Shown: positions 45,151 through 55,800 of the stretch, piece after piece
How the letters are laid out: each line of letters starts with the position of its first letter
How positions within the stretch are numbered: the first letter of the stretch is position 1
Assembly (NCBI RefSeq): GCF_014199295.1
Contig: NZ_JACIJH010000007.1
Span: 1-64,000, forward strand
Direction of reading: 5' to 3'
Source: Sphingopyxis panaciterrulae
GTDB lineage: Bacteria > Pseudomonadota > Alphaproteobacteria > Sphingomonadales > Sphingomonadaceae
DNA: 64,000 nt
The notes under the pieces: model-generated
Database searches by the model: none
What the model saw: the letters and a program-made list of their open reading frames with translations, nothing else
Told to the model about the DNA's origin: nothing
Made by a program: the position numbers and the translations under genes

Positions 45151-45549
45151 TCAGCCCGCGATCGCGGCGAGGGCGTCGGTCGCGGCCATCGCGCCGCTGA
45201 CCCACAGGAAGGGCAGCGCGAGCGCGGCGAGCCACAGCCGCCGCACGTCGCGGCGGAAGCGGGCGTGGAGGCCCCAGCTTGCCAGCGCCTGACGGCTGAG
45301 ATGGTACCAGCGGCGTTCGGTAATCCGCGCCGCGGGCACGCCGAGCGCGAGCAGGATGACCAGCGCGACGATGATAAGGGCCGATGGCGCGCCGGCCGCG
45401 ATCGCGCTCGACACGAGCCAGACCTGCAAGGCGGCGAAGACGAGTAGCGCTGCGGCGGCGTGGAAAGTCATCCGGCGTCCCAGACTTCGTGCCGCGGGCA
45501 CGCTGGGAGTCGAGCGCCCGATCAGGCGCGGTCCGAATGTCGATGCCAT
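45151..45549 (-). CDS. Small membrane protein of unknown function
   Basis: This is a 132-residue protein with two close hydrophobic segments (about 29-50 and 55-72) and a third near 106-126. Between them is a basic stretch, RITERRWYHLSRQALASWG. The start at 45549 has a strong GAGGAGG ribosome-binding site, and codon use matches its neighbours, so it is probably a real gene. The family was not recognised. It is flanked by 225 bp without genes on the pmbA side and 315 bp on the SulP side. Confidence 0.7.
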   Translation of the reverse strand: MASTFGPRLIGRSTPSVPAARSLGRRMTFHAAAALLVFAALQVWLVSSAIAAGAPSALIIVALVILLALGVPAARITERRWYHLSRQALASWGLHARFRRDVRRLWLAALALPFLWVSGAMAATDALAAIAG

Positions 45550-45864
45550 AGTTCAGCCTCCTCGGCTGGCGACCCAGAGAAACCCAGGTTTTCAGCCGCA
45601 TACCCCCGAGTCAAGCCAGATTGCCCCCGATTCGTTAATTTTCCGCGTCAATTGACCGCAGATTCGCAACAAAAATGCGCCGATCGCTTCGAAAGAGGCG
45701 CCCAATCCGCCGCCGGCGTGCTCGAAACGCGACGAATGGGATCATCGCAGCGGTTGCTCCGCTCCGAGTCGCAGCACCGATTCGCGGCGCTGCGCGGCTT
45801 GCGGGCTTGACGGCGATCGGGCCCGCGGCGTAGCGGCCCGGAAGGGCTTCTCGCGGGCGGAGGG
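45550..45864. other. Intergenic region upstream of SulP permease, no gene seen
   Basis: This 315-bp divergent region holds no convincing gene. It has several TTGAC-type -35 candidates (for example TTGACC at 45652-45657) without good -10 boxes, and a 10-bp palindrome GTCAATTGAC at 45647-45656. Nothing else was recognised. Confidence 0.3.
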
Positions 45865-47130
45865 ATGATGCGCCGGCCGAAATTGCTGGATACGATGCGC
45901 GACTATAGCTGGCCGCTGTTCCGCGCCGATGCGCTGGCCGGCGTCAGCGTGGCGCTGGTCGCGCTACCGCTGTGTATCGCGATCGCCATCGCATCGGGCA
46001 GCACGCCCTTCGTCGGGCTGGTGACCGCGATCATCGGCGGCTTCGTCATCTCGGCGACAAGCGGCAGCCGGGTGCAGATCGGCGGACCGACGGGCGCCTT
46101 CATCGTTGTCGTCTATGGCGTGATCCAGGATCACGGGATGGATGGGCTGATCCTGGCGACGGCGATGGCGGGCATCATTCTGGTCATCGCGGGCGCCTTT
46201 CGCGCCGGTCGGCTGATCGCGCTCGTGCCCGAGCCGGTGATCGACGGCTTCACCATCGGCATCGCGACGATCATTGCGGCGAGCCAGCTTCAGGACGCGC
46301 TCGGCCTGTCTGCCGGCAAGGTGCCGGCGGACATGATCCCCAAGATCGAGGCGCTGTGGGCGGCCCGCGACACACTAAGCTTCGTGGCGCTGGGCATCAC
46401 GGCGGCGACGGTCGCGGTGATCCTGCTGCTCCGCCGCTGGCGCCCGCGCTGGCCGGTGCTGGTGATCGCGGTCGCCGCGGCCTCGCTGGCGAGCGGCTGG
46501 TTCCACCTGCCGGTCGACACGGTCGCGTCGCGCTTCGGCGCGCTGCCCAGCGGCCTGCCCGCGCCGCACTGGCCCGAAATCACGCAGGCCCGCCTGATCG
46601 AGATGCTGCCCTCGGCCTTCGTCATTGCCTTTCTTGCCGGGGTCGAATCGCTGCTCTCCGCCATCGTCGCCGACCGCATGTTCGGCGGCCAGCACCGGCC
46701 GAGCGCCGAGCTGCTGGCGCAGGGCTATGCCAATATCGTCGCCCCGCTGTTCGGCGGCCTGCCGGTGACCGGGGCGATTGCGCGCACCGCGACCAATGTG
46801 CGCGCGGGCGGCCGTACGCCGATCGCGGGCATGGTCCATGCGCTCGTCATCCTGGCCGTGCTGCTCGTCGCCGGTGACCTCGCCGGCGCGCTCGTGCTGC
46901 CGGCGCTGGCGGCGGTGCTGCTCGTCACCGCGCTCAACATGGCCGAGCCCGAGAAATGGCGCGAGCATCTGGCGCTGTCGTGGGACGACCGGCTGCTGCT
47001 GATCCTGACGCTGACGCTGACCGTCTTCGCCGATCTGACGATCGCGATCGGCGCCGGCGTCGCGCTCGGCCTGGTGCTGCGCTGGTGGAAGGGCAGGGTG
47101 GCGACGCTCTGGACGCCGCGCGACGGTTAG
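45865..47130 (+). CDS. SulP-family anion permease lacking the STAS domain
   Basis: This is a 421-residue inner-membrane permease with the SulP core. It shows DALAGVSVALVALPLCIAIAIASG, the substrate-site segment SGSRVQIGGPTGAF and FGGLPVTGAIARTATNVRAG. SulP proteins carry sulfate, bicarbonate or other anions. Most have a C-terminal STAS domain of about 100 residues, which is absent here: the protein ends a short way after the last helix. It starts at ATG 45865 or the adjacent ATG 45868, behind GGCGGAGGG. It is convergent with the dehydrogenase at 47298 across a repeat element. Sulfate cannot be chosen over bicarbonate from sequence alone. Confidence 0.9.
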   Translation: MMRRPKLLDTMRDYSWPLFRADALAGVSVALVALPLCIAIAIASGSTPFVGLVTAIIGGFVISATSGSRVQIGGPTGAFIVVVYGVIQDHGMDGLILATAMAGIILVIAGAFRAGRLIALVPEPVIDGFTIGIATIIAASQLQDALGLSAGKVPADMIPKIEALWAARDTLSFVALGITAATVAVILLLRRWRPRWPVLVIAVAAASLASGWFHLPVDTVASRFGALPSGLPAPHWPEITQARLIEMLPSAFVIAFLAGVESLLSAIVADRMFGGQHRPSAELLAQGYANIVAPLFGGLPVTGAIARTATNVRAGGRTPIAGMVHALVILAVLLVAGDLAGALVLPALAAVLLVTALNMAEPEKWREHLALSWDDRLLLILTLTLTVFADLTIAIGAGVALGLVLRWWKGRVATLWTPRDG

Positions 47131-47300
47131 AGCGGCAAGCCATAAGTCGGCATCACCCATTCTTCCGTTCGTGCTGAGCTTGTCGAAGCGCTGTCCTTCT
47201 TTTTGCGGCGCTGAAAGAAAGAACGGCCTTTCGACAAGCTCAGAGCCTGCCCCCGCGAAGGCGGGGGGCGAACGGGTCAGATGCAGGGCTCGATGCTCTA
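47128..47300. repeat. Dispersed palindromic intergenic repeat, copy B
   Basis: This is the inverted copy of the element at 10895-11031, best matched over 47163-47300. It has CTGAGCTTGTCGAA at 47174-47187 and its complement at 47230-47243. Both bordering genes end in TAGAGC at the element edge: the SulP gene on the plus strand (47128) and the dehydrogenase on the minus strand (47300). It lies exactly between convergent stop codons. Confidence 0.8.
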
Positions 47301-48242
47301 ATAGCCCAGCGTCAAATCCACCTGCGGCGCGACGGGTTCGCCGCGGTGCCAGCAGCTCAAGTTTTCGAGAAAACGAGATGCGGCGCGCACGAACATCTTG
47401 TCCTGCGCGCGGCCCGACAGATGCATGGTGACATGCGCGTTGTCGAGGCTCCACAACGGGTCGTCGGCGGGCAGCGGTTCGGGTGTCGTCACGTCGAGGA
47501 AAGCGGCGGCGATCCGCTTGGCGTCGAGCGCGGCAACCAGTGCCGCCTGATCGACGACGCTGCCGCGCGCGATGTTGATGAGGGTCGCCGAAGACTTCAT
47601 GGCCGCCAGTTCGTCGGCGCCGATCATCGCGTCGGTCTCGGGTGTCGCCGGCACCGCCAGGATCACCCAGTCGAACTCGCCGAGCCGCGCGCGCCACTGA
47701 TCGGGGGCCAGGTTGTTCGGTCCCGGCGAGCGGCGGACGACGGTAACATCGACTGCGAACCCCTTCAGCCGCTCCTCGATCAGCTTGCCGATCGCGCCAT
47801 AGCCGAGCAGCAGCGCCTTCGAACCGAACAGCTCGGCCTTGCCCGGCGAATCGTGGAGCCACTCGCGCCGTTCCTGCGCGCGCACCACCTCGCGATAGCC
47901 CTTGGCGACCGTCAGCATCCCCATCACGACATATTCGGCAATGGTGATCGCGTTGATCCCGGCGCCGTTGGTGACGACCGTGCCGCGCTCGGCGAGCAGG
48001 TCGAGCGGCATGCCGTCGACCCCGGCATAGATGGAATTGAGCCATTTCATCCGCGTCGCGGCGGTGATCGCGGCGGCCATGTCGGCCTTGTCGTACATGT
48101 CGAACCAGCCGATCTCGGCTTCGGGCGCGAGCGCCATAGCCTCCTCCTTCGACTGGAAGAAGCGCGGCTCGACCCAGTCGGGCAGGCGATCCTCGACGAG
48201 CGGGCGGATGAGGCCGGACAGGACGGTGACGGTTTTGGTCAT
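47298..48242 (-). CDS. D-2-hydroxyacid dehydrogenase, NAD(P)-binding
   Basis: This is a 314-residue dehydrogenase of the D-isomer-specific family (glyoxylate/hydroxypyruvate reductase-like). The Rossmann motif is GYGAIG at 147-152. The catalytic set is Arg226 (NIARGSVVD), Glu255 (TTPEPLP) and His274 (HVTMHLSG). It reduces 2-oxoacids or oxidises D-2-hydroxyacids; the exact substrate is unclear. Its TAG stop is the first codon of repeat copy B, and its start abuts a palindromic element (48247-48348) separating it from cysS. Confidence 0.9.
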   Translation of the reverse strand: MTKTVTVLSGLIRPLVEDRLPDWVEPRFFQSKEEAMALAPEAEIGWFDMYDKADMAAAITAATRMKWLNSIYAGVDGMPLDLLAERGTVVTNGAGINAITIAEYVVMGMLTVAKGYREVVRAQERREWLHDSPGKAELFGSKALLLGYGAIGKLIEERLKGFAVDVTVVRRSPGPNNLAPDQWRARLGEFDWVILAVPATPETDAMIGADELAAMKSSATLINIARGSVVDQAALVAALDAKRIAAAFLDVTTPEPLPADDPLWSLDNAHVTMHLSGRAQDKMFVRAASRFLENLSCWHRGEPVAPQVDLTLGY

Positions 48243-48246
48243 CTAT

Positions 48247-48348
48247 TCTCCCCTCCCGCTTGCGGGATGGGCCGGGGGTGGGCCTGTCCATACGCGGCGG
48301 GTGTGCCATTCATGCCCACCCCTAACCCCTCCCGCAAGCGGGAGAGGA
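48247..48348. repeat. MITE/REP-like palindromic element between dehydrogenase and cysS
   Basis: A 102-bp element has imperfect inverted ends of about 35 bp. Each end carries the hairpin TCCCGCTTGCGGGA or its variant, followed by GGGGTGGGC-type sequence. The layout is the same as the 155-bp element near rpoA (hairpin at each inverted end), but the sequence differs. It fills almost the whole gap between the two genes and has no coding capacity. Confidence 0.7.
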
Positions 48349-48349
48349 T

Positions 48350-49834
48350 TTAATTATCCAGCCGCCAGTCCCAGCCCAGCGGGTCGCCGTCCATCACCTC
48401 GACCCCTGCTGCGATCAGTTCGTCGCGCAGCGCGTCGGAGGCGGCGAAGTCCTTTGCGGCGCGGGCGTCCTTGCGGCGGGCGAGGGTGGCTTCGATTGCG
48501 TCTTCGGCGATCATCGCGGTCGCGGGGCGGATGCGCAATGCCTCGCGCGATAGCGTCAGGAGTTGAAGCCCCAACACCGCGTCCATCGTTTCGAGCACGG
48601 CGCGCTTCTGGCCGGCGTCGATCTTCTTCATCGCCGCCGCCTCTTCAACCAGCGTCAGCGCCACGGCGGTGTTCAGGTCGTCGGATACGGCGGCATCGAA
48701 TTTGGCGAGCAGGTCGGTCAGGCGCCGGTCGGCGATTGCGGCCGCCGCGGCGTCGCGCACCGGTGACGCCGCCATCACCAGCCGCTTGAGCCGGGTGAGC
48801 GCGGCGCCGAGGCCATCCCACGAAAACTCCAGTTCCGACCGGTAATGCGCCTGCAGGCACATCAGCCGATAGGCGAGCGGGTGATAGCCGCGGTCGACGA
48901 GCAATTGCAGGCGCAGGAATTCGCCCGCCGACTTCGACATCTTGCCGCCGCGGTCGATCAGGAAATTATTGTGCATCCACAGCCTGGCGCCCGAGTGCTC
49001 GGCGCAGTCGAGGCCCCCGCAGCCGCGATACGCCTGGTTCTGCGCGATCTCGTTCGGATGGTGGATCTCGCGATGGTCGATGCCGCCGGTGTGGATATCG
49101 AAAGGCATGCCGAGTTCGGCCTCGCCCATCACCGAGCATTCGAGGTGCCAGCCCGGCGCGCCGCGGCCCCAAGGCGAATCCCATTCCATCTGCCGCGTCT
49201 CGCCCGGCGGGGTCTTGCGCCAGATCGCGAAATCGGCGGCGTGGCGCTTGCCCTCGACCTCGTCGATCCGGCCTTCGCCCTCGTCGGTCACCGCGCGCGC
49301 GAGGCGACCATAGTCGGCGACGGTCGAGACGTCGAAATAGAGGCCGCTGTCCAGTTCGTAGCAATGGGCATCGGCGATTCGCTCCGCGAACGCGATCATC
49401 CGCGGCACATAGTCGGTCGCGACCGTCCATTTCGCGGGATCGCGGACGCCGAGCCATGCCAGGTCGCGCTTGAACTCGGCGGTATAGAAGGCCGCGATGT
49501 CCCACGCCGACTTGCCCTGCGATGCCGCCGCCTTCTCCATCTTGTCATCGCCGGCATCGGCGTCCGACGTCAGGTGACCGACGTCGGTGATGTTGATGAT
49601 GTGGCGCAGATCATAGCCCTTGAACGACAGGGTGCGGCCCAGCGTGTCGGCGAAGACATAGGCGCGCATATTGCCGATATGCTGGTAATTATAGACGGTC
49701 GGCCCGCAGCTATAGACGCGCGCTTCGCCTGCATGGACGGGCACGAACGGCTCGAGGCGGCGCGTCAGGCTGTTGAACAGCGTCAGCGGTGCGCCGGGGA
49801 CGGAAGCAGGGGCGTCGGTCATCCTCGCGCCCAT
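48350..49834 (-). CDS. cysS: Cysteinyl-tRNA synthetase
   Basis: This is a 494-residue class I synthetase that charges tRNA-Cys. It has the zinc ligand Cys43 in YSCGPTVY, the HIGN form of the HIGH motif at 52-55, LECSVMG and GGIDHREIHHPNEIAQ for zinc and cysteine binding, and KMSKSAGEF. The start could be ATG 49834 or ATG 49822; neither has an ideal ribosome-binding site. It ends 36 bp upstream of a palindromic element. Its closeness to sulfur genes may be coincidental. Confidence 0.97.
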   Translation of the reverse strand: MGARMTDAPASVPGAPLTLFNSLTRRLEPFVPVHAGEARVYSCGPTVYNYQHIGNMRAYVFADTLGRTLSFKGYDLRHIINITDVGHLTSDADAGDDKMEKAAASQGKSAWDIAAFYTAEFKRDLAWLGVRDPAKWTVATDYVPRMIAFAERIADAHCYELDSGLYFDVSTVADYGRLARAVTDEGEGRIDEVEGKRHAADFAIWRKTPPGETRQMEWDSPWGRGAPGWHLECSVMGEAELGMPFDIHTGGIDHREIHHPNEIAQNQAYRGCGGLDCAEHSGARLWMHNNFLIDRGGKMSKSAGEFLRLQLLVDRGYHPLAYRLMCLQAHYRSELEFSWDGLGAALTRLKRLVMAASPVRDAAAAAIADRRLTDLLAKFDAAVSDDLNTAVALTLVEEAAAMKKIDAGQKRAVLETMDAVLGLQLLTLSREALRIRPATAMIAEDAIEATLARRKDARAAKDFAASDALRDELIAAGVEVMDGDPLGWDWRLDN

Positions 49835-49870
49835 GCCTTGCGCCGGGGTTTGCCGTCAACCGAAACGCGC

Positions 49871-52800
49871 CTATTCGCCCGGCGGCGTCCACAGGTCGTC
49901 GTTGCCCGCGCCGGTCACCGGATCGTCGAGCAGCGGCTCGCCGGTCATCGGGTCGACCCCGCGCATCGTGATCAGCGCCGTCATCAGCGCGACGCCGTCG
50001 CCCTGGTCGCCGTCGGGATCGGTTTCTTCCTCGATCACGTCCTGGACCGGAAAATCCAGTTCGGGATTGGCGAGAAAGGCGCAGGCGCCGCTGTTCAGGA
50101 TTACGCAGCCGTTGAAGGTCGACCGCATGTCGAAGCCGCCTGCCGTCGGCACCGCGCCGTTGATCCGCAGCAGCGGGATGGCGTCGAGGCCGGTGACCTG
50201 GCCGTTCGGGCCGAGATGCACGCCGTTGAGGACGATCCGCGTCGTCGGCCCTTCAGTGGCCACGTCGAGCCCGCCGGCGCCGAAGCTGAGTCCGCGGCGT
50301 TGCCCGTAATCAGTACCGGTGCCGCTGTTCTGGACATAGAAGCCGCCGGTAACGCCGGCGGCAATGCCACCGGCATAGAGGGCGCCGTCGTCGCTGACGA
50401 TCCCGTCATTCTGCGCCAGCCGGCTTTCGATCGCGTCGATCCCGCCCGCGGCGGCGACGTCGGCGATCGCGTCGAGCGTCGCGACGATCACGTCATCGGA
50501 GCGCAGGTTGAGCTGCCCCGCGGGCGTATCGGTATCGCCCGTGAGGCGCACCGACCCTTCGCCCAGCACGACTTCCAGCGCATCGCCGGCCGCCAGGGTC
50601 AGCGCATTGCCGTCGCCGAGCCCGGTCAGCGCCGCCGCGCCGACGACGCGCATCTTGCCGGGGGTGCTGATCGTCAGCGATCCGGTGGCGCCGAGGTTGG
50701 AACTCGCTCCGCCGCCGGTCATGGTGAAATCATCGACGATGACATCGGGCGCCGCGCTACTGCCGAGGCTGGCGATCGGTACGAAGAGGGCGCCGGGCGC
50801 CGAGGCGACGAAGGCACCATCTTCGGACGCGCGCTGCGGCGCGACGACCGTTACCTGATCGCCGAACAGGCGCGCCATCTCGTCGGCGTCGAGGTGATAG
50901 CCGTCGCGGTCGCCGGTGCCGCCGATATAGGTCGTCCGATTATCGGCTGCATTGCGTATCGCGAGCGTTTCGGTGACGCCTGCGGCGCCGACGCGCGCGT
51001 CGGACCCGATCGCAATATCGCTCGAGGCAAGGGAGATCGCGGTGCCGGTCACCGCGCCGTCGATGAAGATCGAACCGGCCGCGCTGGCGTCGAGGCTGCC
51101 CGCCGCCGCAACATCGCCCAGCGTCAGGAAGCCGGTCGTGGTCAGCCTCGCGTCGGCGGCGGTCAGGTCGCCGACCGCGAGCCGCTCGCCCGTGCCGGTG
51201 AAATCGGCAAGACCGGCGACGTCGGCCTGGGTCACGGTGAGTTCGCCGCTGACGTCGAGCACAGCGTCGCCGACATCGGTGGTCAGCGTCGCGAAATGGA
51301 CGACGCCGCTGCCGCCGATCGCGATGCTGTCGCCTGCTGCGTTGATTGCGCCCTGCGAGGCGAGATTGGCGATAGTGATCGCGCCGTCGCTGCTGGCGAG
51401 GCTGGTGCGGCCCTGGCTGACCAGCGTGTCGACGCTGATTCCGTCGGTTCCGGCGAGGCTCAGCAGGCCGTCGCCCTGCATGGTGGCTTGCGCAATCGCG
51501 ATCGCGCCGCCAGCGGTCAGCGCGATATCGCCATCGGCGGTGATCGTGCCGCCGTCGATATCGCCGTCGGCCGCGATCGTGACGTTGCGCGCGGCTGTCG
51601 GCGCGACGAGATAGACCGAACCGGCATCGAGGATGATATCGCGCGTCGCGGCGAGGGGGCCGGTCGCCGTGAGCGCGCCGGTCGCGCTCGCCCGGACATC
51701 GTTGCCGGCGGTCACGTCCGACAGGGCCGCGGTAGTGCCCGCGAGCAGCACCGCATCCCCGCCCGCGCTTGCGTTCGTCACCGACGCCGCCCCGCCTGCA
51801 TCGACGTTCAGCCCGCCCGCCGCCACGCTGTCGGTCAGCGCGACGTTGCCGGCGGCGGCGATCCGGATATCGCCCGCGGTGGGCGCGAGGCTGCCCGAAT
51901 CGATATAGCCGCCGCGCGCATTCGCCGATGCGGCGAGGTCGGCGTCCGAGGTCAGGGTGATATCGCCGCCCGCATCGAAAGCGCCGCCGATGTCGCCGGT
52001 TGCGGTAACGTCGATATTTCCGTCGAGTTGGGCGGTGCCGATGGTCGCGCCGCCGTTGGCTGCGGCGACCGTCAGCGACATGTCGCCCGTGACGCCGTCC
52101 ACTGCGACGCTGCCGCCGGTCAGCGCGATCGAGCCGCCCGCGGCGATGGCGGTGCCGGCGATTGCGCCGCTGGCCTGCAGGTCGACACCGGCGCCGGCAT
52201 TGAGCGCGTCGAAGGCGATTGACTGCGCCGAAGCCTGGATCGCGCCGCCCGCGGTCGCGGTGCCGAGATCAACATCATTGTCCGCGGTGACGAGGATGTT
52301 GCCGTCGGCGGCCAGTGTGCCGCCGTTGGCAGTGAAGCCCGTGACATCGGCGGTGAAATCGTCCGCCGCCTCGACCTGGCCGACGCCGAGGGTGCCGGCG
52401 AGCGTGACGCCGACGTTGCTGCCGACGTCATCGCCGCCGGCATTCTCATCGCTTGCCCGCATCGAGGCGACCGTCATGTCGCCGCTGCCGCCGATGGCGA
52501 TGTCGTCGCCCGCGACCAGCCGGTTCAGCGTGCCGCCCGCCGTGGTGTCGATCAGGATGTCGCGGCCCGAAGTCAAAGTGCCGGTGGCGACGACGGAACC
52601 GGTCGAGGCGTCGAGTCGCAGGACGCCGCCGTTCGCGGTGACGTTGCCGACGGTTACGCTGCTGCCCTGAATCTGGACATCGCCGCCGGTCTGGATATCG
52701 CCGGTCAGGTTTGCCGCACCGGTCGCGCCGACGAAGAAACTGCCGGCCGTGTCGATGGTGCCGGTGCCCGTGATGCCGCCGTTGGTCGCGACGAGGGCGA

Positions 52801-55800
52801 GATCGCCACCCGTCGCATCGAGGCTGCCGACGGTGATCGACGTGCCCTCGGCGCGAAGGCCGAGGGCCGTCTCGACATCGCCAAGGGCTACGGCGCCGCC
52901 CGCCGTGATATCTCCGAAATTGCCGAGCGTCAGATCGCCCGTGGCGATGCCGCCGCTGGCGGTCAGGGTCGCCTGGCCGGCGGCGCTGACATTGCCCGTC
53001 GCGATGTCGCCGCCCGTGGCGGTGATGGTCAACTCCTGTCCCGCCGCGATCGCCTGCGCCGAAACCGCGCTTCCTTCGATTGCGGTGTCATTCGCCGAGG
53101 CGATGGGTCCGGTAAAGGCGACCGCCCCGCCGGCCGTCGCGACGATGTTGCTGCCGTCGCCGTCGTCGTCGAGCCCGGTGCCCGAACTGGTGGCCGCGCC
53201 GGCGATCAGCGTGCCGCCGGCACCGAGGTGGAGGTCGTCGCCGGCGTTGAGGTCGGCGACGGCGATATTGGTCGCGGCGTCGAGCGTCGCGTCGCGCCCC
53301 GCGGTCATCGCGCCGGTCGCGCCGATCGCACCGGTCGTGGCGGTCAGGTCGATGTCGGTCCCGGCGGTGATTGCACCGAGCGACAGGTCGCTGCCGCCGA
53401 TATTGGTCGCGAGGCCCGATTGCAGCAGCCCGGTTCCGGTGACCGCGCCGCCTGCGACGACGGTCAGATTGTCGAACGCCGCGACGTCGCTTGCGGCGAT
53501 CGTGGCGGGGCTGGAGAGCGCGATGTTCGACAGATCGGGCGCGCTGGTGACGATCTGGAGGACGGGGATTGGGTTCGAGCAGCAGGCCGCATAGACGAGG
53601 CTGCGGCCGTCGGCACCAGTGCCGGTCGTCGCGGCGTTATCGACGGACATCGTACCGGTTGAACTGACGGTCAGGTCGTCGCCGGCGCTGACGCCGGAAA
53701 GGGTAGTGGTCGTCCCGGCGAGCACGAACATGTCCTCGCCGGCGCCGCTGCCGATCACCGTGGTCGCACCGCCGCTGCGCACCGCGAACATCGTCGCGGC
53801 GCTGCTGTCCCTCAGCGTCGCATCGCCGTCCGCGTCGGCGAAGACAAGGCCTTCGGACAGGAAGCCGTTGCCATCGACATAGCCGCCGGCCGCATCGGCC
53901 TCGGCATTGATGTCGCCATCGGCGCCGAGGCGCACATTGCCGCCGGCGCGATAGGTGCCGGCAAGATTGGCGCCGGCCGAAACGCCGATGTCTCCATCGG
54001 CCTCGACCAGGCCGACCGAAGCGTTGCCGCTATTGGCAGTGATCGAGGCCGATCCGGTCGTCGCGATCGTTCCCGTGACATCGACACGGCCCCCGTTCAG
54101 CGCAACCGCGTCGCCGGAGGTGATGTCGCCTCCGGCGATGCCGTCGGTCGCGCCGAATCCGTCGGCGCGCAGCGATACGGTCGTTCCGGCATCGATCGCG
54201 TGGAAATCGATCGTCTGCCCGACGACGAAGACGAAGCCGCCTGCGGTTGAATTGCCGAGATCGACCGCGCCCGGCGCATTGATGGTGATATCGCCGCCGG
54301 TGATGATCGAATTGAGCCCGGTCGCGAAGCTGCCGACCGTGGCGGTGAAATCATCGTCCGCCTCGGCATGTTCGACCGTGGCGGCGCCGCTGCTATTCAG
54401 CGCGATATCGGCGCCGTGGAGGCGATCGACGCCGATGCCGCCGGCAGTGGAGGTCAGCGACAGGGGGCCGCCGGCGTCGATCAGGCTGCCGGCGCCGCCG
54501 CTGATACCGTTCGCCGCGGTCGCGTCGAGCGCGCCGTCGGCGTGGATCGTCGGCGCGGTGCCGCTGCGCGCATCATGGCGGATGTCGATCTCGTCGCCCG
54601 CGCCGATCGTCAGGTCCGCGCCGGCGCCGACACTGCCTGCGCCCTGGCCCTCGACGCCGACCGAGCCGTCGGTGGTCAGCGTCATCGCCCCGCCGGTCGC
54701 GATGCTGCCGCCCGCCGCGTTCAGAAAGATACCGCTCGCCGCGGCGGCGACATCGCCGTTCGTGGGATCGGCGGTGCCCAGCGCCTCGGCGTCGAGGCTG
54801 GCGAGGGTGAGATTGCCGCCGGAGCGCAGCTCGACGCGGCCGGCATTGTCGCCGTTCGCCCGGATGACCGTGTTGCCGAAGGTGAGGGCGCCGCCGCCCG
54901 TCGTCTCGACGATCACGCGTCCCCCGGTCGTTTCGCCCAGGGTTGCACCGCCGCCCGCGACGCCATCGACGACGATCTCGACCGGGTGGCCGTCGGACCC
55001 GATCGTGCCGCCGTCTACGACCAGATGGACCGTGCCGCCGTTGCCAGCACCACCGCCGCCGCTGTCGTTGCCCATCCCGCCACTGCCGCGGACGTTCTCG
55101 CCGAACGATACGGGATCGACGAAATCGACGCCGACCAGCGTCGCCGTCGCTCCATCGGCGGCCACGATCTCGATCGTGCCGCCGCTGCCATCGCCGCCAT
55201 TGGCGCCATCGCCGCCCGTCCCCGTGGCGGCGAAATTGGACTCGGAAAGGGTGATGGCGGTGCCGCCAGCCTCGATACGCGACGTGCCGCCGACGGCGTT
55301 GCCGCCGTCGCCGCGCCCGCCAGAGGTGTCGAAGCCGGCGTCGCCGCCGCGCGCGGATGCATCGCTTTGGGCGCCGATCGGTCCCATATCGAATCCAGTC
55401 GTCAAAAGCTGGGCGATGCCGCCGCTGCCGTCGCCGCCGTCGCCGCCGACCATTCCGCCGCCGCCAAGACCGCCGGTGCCGGTGGCGCCGGCCGAAACCG
55501 TGCCCGACAAGGTGATGTCGGTGGCGAAATCGATCGTCGCGGTGCCGCCCGTGCCGACGCCGCCGACGCCGCCGACGCCGATGCCGGTCGCCGCGCCCGA
55601 ACTGTTCGAATAGGTGCCCCCGTTGCCGCCGATACCCGCGGCCGTTGCGGACAGGTCGCCGGTGTTGAGCGTGCCCGACACGATATGAATCGCCGCCTGC
55701 CCGCCGCTGCCGTTGCCGCCCGCGCCGCCGTCGGCGGCGAAGGTGCCGAAAGAGCCGAGATCGCCGCCATTGGCGCCCTGGCCGGTGGCGTCCGCGGTCA

